Both the position numbers and the translations under genes were made by a program. From contig NW_025408686.1 in assembly GCF_020360975.1 (NCBI RefSeq), positions 682,001 through 746,000 on the forward strand: 64,000 bases of DNA. Direction: 5' to 3'. The notes under the pieces are model-generated. The model was not told the DNA's origin and did not search any database. It was given only the letters and a program-made list of their open reading frames with translations. This DNA comes from Hirsutella rhossiliensis. Lineage: Eukaryota; Ascomycota; Sordariomycetes; Hypocreales; Ophiocordycipitaceae. This document shows, one piece after another, positions 13,432-21,303 of the stretch; the first letter of the stretch is position 1; each line of letters opens with the position of its first letter.

Positions 13432-14240
13432 GGGCATCTGTACCCCAAGGAACACACACAGCCCGCGCAGCAGAGTCTTTGGCAGGGTCCTTGGCAGGGT
13501 CCTTGGCAGGGTCCTTGGCAGGGTCCTTGGCAGGATCCTTGGCATAGTCTCTGGCTAGCCCTCTTCTTGATTAGATGATCCCTTGGCCCCTGTTCGTCTA
13601 GGGAAGAAGGAGGGAAAATTCGGTCTATAACAGAGGTCTCTTTCCTCCTTAGCTAGCAGACAGCATCTTATATCATTATCTTCTTCTATATCCTCTTTTG
13701 CCAATATACCTTTTTTGGCCCTCTTTGCCTTTGCCTTGCCCTGCCTAGTGCTTTCTCTTTTCCTTCGTTCCCCTTAGACCCCCTCGTCCTTCGGTATCTA
13801 GCTGCTGCTGTTGCCGTTGGCGTGGGTGTGTCTTTGGGTGTGTGCCGCAGCCACCGTCAAAATGCCATAGAGGTGCTGGTGGCAGCTGATAGTACCTATA
13901 CCGACGGCAGCTATAGCAGCTAGAAGCAGCCGACTAGATCCCTAAGAACAACGGGTCTAAGGGAGATAAAAGAAAAGAGAAAGTACTAGGCAGGATATGG
14001 CAAAGAGGGCAAAAGGTATATTATTAAAAGGGATGCTAAGATCGATAAAGAGGAAGATGTTTGCTAGCTAAGGGGGGGGGGGAAGACCTCTATTATAGAC
14101 TGAATTTTCCCTCCTTCTTCCGTAGCCGAATATAGGCTAATAGATCATCTCATTAAAAAGAGAGCTAGCTAGGGACTCTGCTAAAGGCTCTGTTACGTGG
14201 GCTCTATATTCGTTGGGATATAGATGCCCCCGTTAAAGTT
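13432..14240. repeat. Imperfect inverted duplication (arms about 350-400 bp)
   Basis: The sequence from 13432 to about 13828 is found again, inverted and diverged, at about 13892-14240. Matching landmarks are ACGGGGGCATCT at about 13438 and the complement of 14223-14234, GAAGAAGGAGGGAAAATTC at about 13603 and its complement at 14108-14125, and AAGAGAAAGTACTAGGCAGG at about 13975 matching the inverted 13738-13757 region. The spacer is about 60 bp. The right arm has more CA/TG to TA changes than the left. It could be two inverted copies of one small element or a long-TIR element. No coding potential seen. Confidence 0.75.
13479..13550 (+). repeat. 12-bp tandem repeat, six units
   Basis: Units of TTGGCAGGGTCC run from 13479, the last two slightly diverged. 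On the minus strand they would read as repeats of T-L-P-R, but the surrounding 77-codon frame is probably fortuitous. The expansion is present only in the left arm of the inverted duplication. Confidence 0.9.
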
Positions 14241-14889
14241 TAGCTCTTTAAGACACACTGCCTTATACCTTATTTTAAGCTATAAAAACTATATAAAGGA
14301 AGGAACCTAACTAAAAAGGGCCCTAAGAGGGCAGCCTCTAACCCCTCCTATTCTTTTTACTACTATAGTAGGAAGGGAAGCTATTATAACCTTCCTTAAA
14401 GAGACTAAGATAGGGACGACGAACTGGTTTATAAAGGAGTAATATATAATAGCCCTTAGGGGTTAATAATATAGCGTAGGAATAAAATGACTAGCCCTAT
14501 TTAACTTCCTTGCTTATTTTCTCTTATATACTCTCGTATCTATTTAGCTAGTACAGCTAGCTATTAAATTAGCTAGCTATATAGGGCTAACTTCTACCGC
14601 GTTCTAGCCTAGATAGCTATATACGTATAAAAAACCCCTTTTATACTAATAACTAATCTTAGGATTCTCTAATAATAAGAGTTCTTAATTAGTTAATAAT
14701 ATTAGCTTTATAAATAAGTATAAGCTAGTATAGTTATAGTAATACTAGTAATTAAATAATAGGCTAGATATAAGATAAATACTTACTACGAGGGATATTA
14801 AATCTTCGCTTAAAACTTATTAAGGCTATTCTTTAACCATTGTTCTCTCCTCTTATAAGAATTATTAGCTCTTAATTATATAGACTTTA
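14241..14889. other. AT-rich region 3' of the micro-exon gene
   Basis: No ORF. A further donor-like GTAAGTATTT occurs on the minus strand near 14785-14776 followed by branch-site-like CTNAY motifs, so the 3' UTR of the micro-exon gene might hold another intron. Otherwise this is RIP-like AT-rich sequence without recognised features. Confidence 0.35.
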
Positions 14890-16512
14890 TTAGCAGCCAA
14901 AGACTAAGAACTTACTGGCCGATAAGTCCAGCGAATAGGTTCGAAACAGTCTAAATAAGTGTTCTGTTACTACTGTCTAAAATTATACCGGTAGAAATAG
15001 ATTAAGCTAGTATTTAGGAATCGCTTACGCACTAGAAATTCCAGCCGTATTAGTATTTTACTTATATTAAATCCTTTATAATAATAAGATAAAAACTTAC
15101 TTTCTAGTGGCTATATATTAGTATAGTTCTAGTAGTTAATTAGTTTTATAGAGTATAAATATATACTTTCTATTTTAGATCGCTAGATTAGTATATTACT
15201 TAAGGCGTATATTGCCTCTTATATAGAAATACTTACACACTGTAAACACTATAATTGCCCACTCTATTAGTATATAGCTCGTAGTTAAGCAGAGGTTAGT
15301 AATTATAGAGTAAATACTTACCCGCTAAGTTTAGTTTTTATTAGTATTTCTTCTTATGCCTAGGTTGCTGTTTTCAATACTTACAAACTATAATCCCTCA
15401 GCTTATTTAGTATATACTATTTAAGAGGATTAAATGCTCTTAATTACGCACCGCCTAAAATTAAGGTTTTGTTAATATCCGGCTGGTAGCCTAAGCAGCT
15501 ATCCTTATTAAAGTTCCTTACCATCTAAGAAGATATATTAATACTTCTATCGCAGTTAAGGTATATAGCTTGTATAGATATAATCACTTACAAGCTGAGG
15601 TTATATGTATTAGCATGCTCCTAGAGGATAAGATAAAGCGTATTGCCGGAAAATGCTTACGAGCTATTTTAATAAAACAAGTCAGTATGCTTATAGTAGT
15701 TTGTGATTCTAGTTATCGCAAGGTGAACACCTACACACTAGATTTGCAGCTTATGTTAGTGTGCTCCTAGCAGTTGGCAAATGGGTTGCGCAGCAAACAC
15801 TCACATGCTGCAGTCACCAGGTATGTTAGCATGTTAGTCGTCGTAAGGGGGTTTGGTTTATGAGAAAATGCATGCTTACACACTAGATCCGTCGGCTATA
15901 TTAGCTTGCTACTCGCAAAGAGACATCGTCGGTGGTTGGACGAGCACCCACATCCTAAGTCGTATATAGTAAGCATGCTGGCAAGAGTTCAGAAAAATTG
16001 ACCATATAGTACTCACATTCTAGAGACGCCACTATATCAGTACGCATGATAGTGGTCAAGAGACATATCCTATGAAAGATGAATACTAACGCACTGCATC
16101 CATCGGCTGTATTAGTGAATCGGTAGTAGATGAGAACGCGAATTGCCAGCAGTAGCAGTAGTCAGGCTTTTTTGCCTATTCGGCACCTACAAACTGGAGT
16201 TGCCAGTCCTGTCAATGCACTGCTACCCGTTGCGGGACGTTCGGAATCGTGGATGATATTAACTTACTAGTTCATGTTTCTATAGTCACCAGCTATATTA
16301 GCATGGGCACTGGTGGCCGTATGCAACTGCGGTTGCACCTACGCTCTGAAACCACCAGTTATGTCAATACGTCACCTAGCAGTCCAGTCACGCACGCCTC
16401 CGATGGCAAAATGGTCACTCACCGGCGGTTTTTTCCGGTCGGCTGCCTCCAGTGATGGCATCGCTAGGGTCAATCCAGCCAGGGCCGTGAGGTAGAAAAG
16501 GATCGGTTGCAT
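14890..16512 (-). CDS. Secreted Cys-rich peptide encoded by 21 exons, 18 of them single codons (micro-exon gene)
   Basis: Unrecognised gene; model from splice signals. Exon 1 is 16512-16423 (90 nt; N terminus MQPILFYLTALAGLTLA is signal-peptide-like, then a basic RKK). Next (start-end: residue): 16345-16343 S; 16279-16268 K,H,E,L; 16193-16191 F; 16093-16091 C; 16019-16017 N; 15954-15952 D; 15882-15880 C; 15807-15805 H; 15737-15735 C; 15663-15661 L; 15594-15592 L; 15524-15522 M; 15454-15452 A; 15387-15385 F; 15324-15322 R; 15239-15237 C; 15169-15167 K; 15103-15101 K; 15031-15029 C; final exon 14976-14890 (28 codons, TAA). All 20 introns are GT-AG, 52-97 nt (mean 69), with 6 GTAAGT donors, 3 each of GTGAGT, GTAGGT and GTAAGC, and CTAAT/CTGAC-like branch sites 13-25 nt before most acceptors. 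Every intron is phase 0. The product has 80 aa and six Cys. Exons 3 and 17 have alternative acceptors. Function unknown; secreted effector or signalling peptide is an inference. Confidence 0.72.
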
Positions 16513-16600
16513 CTTTACCAATTTAGACGGCGTGCTAGCTGACAAATCGATTGGGTGGAAACGCTTGGAGAGAATAGCAGAGTTGTGTGGTGGAATCTAA

Positions 16601-16610
16601 CCTTTTAATA
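16601..16610 (-). promoter_or_regulatory. TATA-like element of the micro-exon gene
   Basis: TATTAAAAGG on the minus strand, about 90 nt before the ATG at 16512. The spacing matches that of the TATA box of the neighbouring secreted-protein gene. A weak, position-based call. Confidence 0.35.
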
Positions 16611-18397
16611 CTCGCCATAGGAGGAGACTGCTCCAGCCCGGTGGGTTAGGGTTCGAGGCACGCAGCCAGCCTTTTCCGGTGATGCAGATGGGGGGTTGGA
16701 TTAGGAATTGAGGTAAGTCAGGGGAGTCAAAAGGGGGGCCTATTGGGCTCGTGAGAGAATTTCCAACATACTTAATAGTATTTACTGGTTAAATGCCATC
16801 ACTCCCCATCCTCTGCTACGCACCGGCCGAACAGCGTGCTGCGCCTAGCATACCTTGGATAAGCAAAAAGCTACGCAATCGATCAGACAAGTCTCCTCAT
16901 ACCTGAGCACTTCTGCCCCCAGTCTCCCCGGTCGGAGGCGGTTCTGGAGATTGTGCTAGGCCCTGCAACTAAGACACATTTACTTTATTATGATGATCAA
17001 AATCGCGCGGGTGGGCGGTGTGCGAATCCTTGGTGGTCGTCTCGCACGCCACACTTGTCCGTCCCGAGCTGATCACATCTGTCTCAGTCATCGTCTCCAG
17101 GGTTTCCTCCCTATAACGGCTTTTCCCATCTCCCAAGCGCTTAAGCTGGTATTCTATCCTGGCTATGACCAACCAGTCAGATCTCCTTCGAAGACCCGCG
17201 CCTTCTCCCCAGCCTTACGTTTTCATCGGCTAAAGGCAGATAATCTTGAGGATTTCCTTAATCCCGCTGTTGGGGAGCAACCGTCAATTAGGTAAGGGAT
17301 GCATGTGCAAGCAGGGCCCAAGGAACCACCCACACACAACAACACAAGGATAACCCATCTCTACGCATTAAGGCCGAGGGAAGTTGCAATTTGGTATCAG
17401 CACACCTAGACCATTAGGGTATGGCTATATTAGCAGCTACATCAGGGTCTGGAAGAGGTATATATATACGTATAAATACCCCCTTGGGTCTCACATAGCT
17501 AGAAGAAGGGCATGTACATTTATCACATCGATTCATTGCCCCTGATCACTTCCACATGCGCTCTCGAATGTTCGAGACCCGCCTATAGACCACCACACTT
17601 TATTGGATACGACGCCCTCGGCAGGAATGCGTTTTGACTTATCCGGTTCTCCATTTAGGGCGTGAACAGAAGCCTGAATGTCTATCCACTTCCGCAAATG
17701 TCTCAATCATAAGATAGGTAAAGCTCCAGCTTTCTCTCATTGCCAGATATGACTTCAATTCCTCGCAAAGACAAATGTGTTCTCGGTCATGCTCTTAGGC
17801 CGCCCTCCTAAAGCTTTTATTCCGTTGCGGCGATGACCTGATGAACCCGATGACGTTGTGCAGCTCCCAACAGGACATTTTGTGAGCTACCCATCCGAAG
17901 TGGCGGAGATCTTGCTTAGCGAGTCCTCATATGCTATCAACCTCGGCCCTAACTCAGAAGTCTCGGCATCTTTACCAATTGGAAAGCACGCCTAACGAAG
18001 TTGAGTATATATCCATTGTACATCCGACGTGCGTTGTATCGTTAAATTTCATTGAAGATTGAGCTGCCTATATAAATAGTAGAGATATCTGTCGTTAGCT
18101 GTCCAATTATTAGAAACGATGGCGCATTGATTGCGTTGAAGAATGCAGAGCGCTGGAGGCGTTGTTCTAGATATGCGAAGGAGGACATTCTGGCATCCGA
18201 AGATAAAACCGACTAGCAGGCTCCCCTGAACAGGACATTCCTCAATATTTCGCCCCAACCACCTTTTTTGTGACTGCTAGCGATGACGTGCAGCAAGCGA
18301 GCAGTTCGTAGGGAATGCAACCTACCACATTCTAGCCACCGATGGTCTTGTTCACTGAATCTCGATCCCGATTACGTGGTCCTATGTGATAATGAGC

Positions 18398-18404
18398 TAT
18401 AAAG
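18398..18404 (+). promoter_or_regulatory. TATA box of the small secreted protein gene
   Basis: TATAAAG lies about 100 nt before the ATG at 18501, a usual distance for fungal genes with a 5' UTR of roughly 60-70 nt. Confidence 0.45.
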
Positions 18405-18500
18405 AGTTCCTTCCTATTCTTCGGCATAGCCCGTCGCCTGGGCACACTCCACTTAGACATCCCGGTCATATTTTACGTTTACTTTTCGACTATCGAAACG

Positions 18501-18743
18501 ATGAAGATTACAGCTTCCTTTATTCTCGCCTACTCAATAGGTACGGCACTTGCCGGATCTATATACGGACGAACAGACCTAGAAATGTCCGGGAAAGATA
18601 AACCGTGCGGGGAAGCCTTGCCCGCAAAAATCCACGATTTGGCTCACTGCATCCTGTTTTTCATTCCCCAAGGCATCACGCATCCAGAAAATTACCGGCA
18701 CTTTAAAGATTGCTGTCCTTGGAGCAGGAAGAAGGATTTCTAA
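18501..18743 (+). CDS. Small secreted cysteine-containing protein (80 aa)
   Basis: A single uninterrupted exon of 80 codons. MKITASFILAYSIGTALAG is a good signal peptide (short basic start, hydrophobic core, small residues at the exit). The mature part of about 60 residues has four cysteines (KPC, AHC and CC near the end), charged residues and a basic C terminus WSRKKDF. I recognise no domain. Size, signal peptide and position beside RIPped repeats fit an effector-like small secreted protein; function is unknown. The ATG at 18501 is chosen because it starts the hydrophobic core and has a TATA box 100 nt upstream. The overlapping frame at 18386-18601 looks like a shadow. By coincidence or not, it has the same length as the micro-exon gene product. 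Confidence 0.65.
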   Translation: MKITASFILAYSIGTALAGSIYGRTDLEMSGKDKPCGEALPAKIHDLAHCILFFIPQGITHPENYRHFKDCCPWSRKKDF

Positions 18744-19512
18744 CTAGAAACTTAAGAAACAAGGGGAAGGAAAGAAAACCGGGCTAAGAGGTTCGAGGGG
18801 CAGACTAAGGGTAATAATTATTAAGTAGGGAGACTATATAGAGGAGGAGTCGCTCCTAGATAAATACCATGCCCTACCGAGAGCGGGCATACTCCTATAA
18901 CCAGTATAGCAAAAATGCCTACTTATAATATAAACTATACTAATTAAAATAAATATAATAGCTTATAATAGATAGTATAAAAATACTATTATATAGCGTT
19001 TTTAAAACTTCGTTGCTATAATCTACTTCAAGTTAGGTCTATTACCTTACTTGTATATAAAGAGATGGTAAATTAAGCGTATTTTCCTTCTTTTCTTTTT
19101 TCTTTTTAACCTTATAAAATATAATGAATAGCGGCGTTTTCTTCCCTGGGGAGGAACTAATAGACCTTTCGTTACTACGTTCCTCAATTCATAGTCGCAC
19201 TGAAAGTGTAAACCGCAGTTCGCAGTGCAGTGCAGTTTGTCGCTGGCAAACGGACGGACAGTTTGGTTTGGCCATCAGGGTTACACTGCCAGTTCAGTGC
19301 GCCCAGGCCGACTGCACTGGCAGATTGGTCTGGTGGAGCCACACGCACCGAAGGGGCCGTTTGGGGTGTTCGCACGCCCTACTTGCAATATTAGGAGCCC
19401 CGATATGGATAGAAAGCCTGGAGCTGCCTTATGACAACCTGGATATGTAACATATGGCTTAGTTGTGTACCACTAGCCGGTTCATCAATTAACATCAAGA
19501 CACCTGCTATGC
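18744..19512. other. Intergenic with a short AT-rich remnant and a GC-normal patch
   Basis: 18760-19120 is AT-rich and RIP-like. 19120-19450 has normal composition and an open frame of 108 codons that I do not trust. It holds a short hairpin: CTGCCAGT at about 19287 and its complement ACTGGCAG at about 19316, plus repeated GCAGT near 19215-19235. This could be the end of a small DNA transposon, but no partner TIR was found. The 3' UTRs of the two convergent genes should lie here. Confidence 0.4.
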
Positions 19513-20843
19513 TCAAGACACACGCTTTAGGAAGTCGAAGAACCCCTTCGGGAGGTTTTTCTTCTCCTTCTCCAACCGGTCCAGCGCAGCGAAAACTTCT
19601 TTGTCGGTGAAGCCTGCGACACGCACGCCCTTCTTTATATACGGTATTGGTATAATGCGCCCGCCAGTTATACTTAATACTTTCTATATAAGTCCCGTTA
19701 GAGCAGAAATAGGTTTTAAGTCCACATTAGGGTATCATAGACGTACCTCGCGTGTAGATACCAGGCCACCGCTCGTATGCTGCAGCGCCTCGTTTTCCTT
19801 TAGTAATGCCGTGGCGAAATCCAAAACGGTATCAAACTTGGCTGTAACCTCGGTCGGCCTGCATCTGTATGGGATCCTCTCGTTTTGGAATAAGTGCCGG
19901 ATGCAGTAGAATGCTAGATCTGTGCCTTTTTGCGCAGGGTTATAAGTGCCAAGCAGCATGCCGACCTCGAGAGCACCATACGCGGCGGCTTCATCGTCGT
20001 ACTTGGTCCTGGGGTTGCGTTTCCTCTCCGCCGCAATGCGGGCGAGCTTAGCCAAGCCGAGGCACTTGGGCGTCATTTTCCCACACTTCCTCAATGAGTT
20101 TAGGGTGACGTTCCAGGCCGCGGGGTCAAGGACTCTAAGGTCGCCCTGCGAGCGGTCTTTGCGCGAGTAGCTGCAGTCGTGCTCGATGCCGAACTCCTCG
20201 CTCTGAACTTCCTCCAAGTCAAATGTAGCGTTGAGGCCGCGCTTGCTCTCCATCAGTCCGTCGGCCGTGATGAGGGCGCTCGATACCGGAGAGACGCCGA
20301 GTCCCCGAAAGCACGCGACAATGATATCCAGCATATTGACTTTTCTCCCGGAATGAGGGAGAAAGCCATGGTTAGCGAGCGTATTTAATCCCGGGCACGA
20401 GCTGCGAGCTAAAGCATGTACGTTAGACACCTTGCTCTCGCCAATACAACCGGATGTCTTTTCCCTTGGGAAAAAAATTTAGAGGGAAATATATATTTAC
20501 AGTCACCACGCCTGGGAGGAGCCCAAGTTGAGAATAACGGATCTGCCGGGTCTATAATCGGCCTGTGCTCTGGAAGGTGATAAGTGGGCGGACCGGGCAT
20601 ATACCACCAGCACTTCCTCTTCCATTGATTGGCATCGCCGTCTTTTGTAGCCGACCCATGGAAGAAAGAGCCAAATAAAGGGATTTTGTGGCCAAAGCAA
20701 ATCGCCTGCTCGTAAGCCTTATGAAAGAAAGAAGATGGATCGAAACCAGTCCCGGCCTGGGCCTCGACCCTCACTGACGTCGTGTCCGATAGAGGAGTCG
20801 CGGTTCGGAGCGCGACGAAGATGGCGCAAAGCTGTAGCTTCAT
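19513..20843 (-). CDS. Secreted heme-thiolate peroxidase (chloroperoxidase / unspecific peroxygenase family)
   Basis: Members of this family use H2O2 to halogenate or oxygenate organic substrates and are usually extracellular. Predicted exons on the minus strand are 20843-20501, 20408-19747 and 19683-19513; introns (92 and 63 nt) begin GTAAAT and GTACGT, and the product is 391 aa. The join at intron 1 makes RGDS-RSSCPGLNTLANHG, the family motif around the heme-ligating Cys (Cys119; the usual PCP is SCP here), followed by FLPHSGR. The acid-base motif Glu190-His-Asp lies in GIEHDCSYSR. The N terminus MKLQLCAIFVALRTATPLSD looks like a signal peptide, but the 115 residues before the Cys motif are longer than usual. 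The C-terminal exon (FTDKEVFAALDRLEKE) is less certain. It is convergent with the small secreted protein gene. Substrate unknown. Confidence 0.83.
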
Positions 20844-21032
20844 GGCTCTCGCAGGGAGTGTACAACAAATATAGACAGTTAGCTCTAGCGCGGCGTAAAA
20901 CGATGGAGCTATCTATACGTAATGGCGGTCCGGCATCGCCTAATATACCACAAAGTATCGCTCGTCCATAACATTCTACTTAATGTGCTAAGCCTCTCTG
21001 GCTTGTCTTGAACTGGTCCTACACATTCTGCG
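20844..21032 (-). promoter_or_regulatory. Peroxidase 5' flank
   Basis: This is the region between the peroxidase ATG and the MULE target duplication. An AT-rich TATATTTG on the minus strand about 30 nt before the ATG could contribute to the core promoter. The MULE sits about 190 bp upstream of the ATG and may have displaced distal promoter elements. Confidence 0.4.
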
Positions 21033-21041
21033 TTCCACTCG

Positions 21042-21097
21042 GGCCCCCTTTCCGCTCCCTGTGCCCGATTTTTAGTCTCCCTGTGCACCTTACCGTA
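21042..21097 (+). repeat. Left TIR of the MULE
   Basis: A 56-bp terminal inverted repeat matching the complement of 23872-23927 at every base by eye; outside it lies the first copy of the 9-bp target duplication. Confidence 0.95.
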
Positions 21098-21303
21098 CTT
21101 GGCAAGACTCCACACGTAGACGCGTAACACACCATAATACACACAATTGGCGTCGCGGCAAGCAGCCTCCTGGTACAACACCACAAGCCAAAATAACTCG
21201 TGATAACCACCCACCTCGCAATACCACATCGCGTCTGCGCAGCTAAGTTTCCAGAGGCACACAACCGCCACAAAGCAGCTAATCAAACCGTTCTTTTGTC
21301 AAG

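Larger units (their letters stand above)
16513..18500. other. Divergent intergenic region
   Basis: About 2 kb of normal composition between the starts of the micro-exon gene (-) and the small secreted protein gene (+). A plus-strand ORF at 16990-17295 (101 codons) ends at a splice-donor-like GTAAGG but has no recognisable domain, and I do not call it. No RNA gene or repeat seen. It probably holds both promoters. Confidence 0.5.

Noticed and set aside
13312..13545. Minus-strand ORF with repeated T-L-P-R
   Set aside because: Explained by the 12-bp tandem repeat; no supporting promoter or homology.
16249..16495. Plus-strand ORFs of 60-68 codons
   Set aside because: They overlap exon 1 and the first micro-exons on the other strand and show no domain; judged shadow frames.
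14890..16512. Reading the 14.9-16.5 kb pattern as a plain degenerate minisatellite
   Set aside because: The shared parts are only splice-site and branch-site motifs; the DNA between them is not similar from unit to unit and unit length varies from 52 to 97 nt. The outer ends are a signal-peptide exon and an open terminal exon. A minisatellite would not predict this.
16630..16665. tRNA-like B-box (GGGTTCGAGGC)
   Set aside because: No matching A-box or cloverleaf-compatible sequence at the right distance.
16990..17295. 101-codon plus-strand ORF ending at a GTAAGG donor-like site
   Set aside because: No signal peptide, no recognisable motif, and no convincing second exon. It could be a real first exon but cannot be supported.
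19124..19450. 108-codon ORF
   Set aside because: Repetitive GCAGT-rich start, overlapping open frames on both strands and no domain; more likely a small repeat than a gene.
20909..21286. Minus-strand ORF across the left MULE end
   Set aside because: It spans flank, target duplication and TIR; the inverse TIR generates a similar frame at 23791-24204, so it is a by-product of the repeat.
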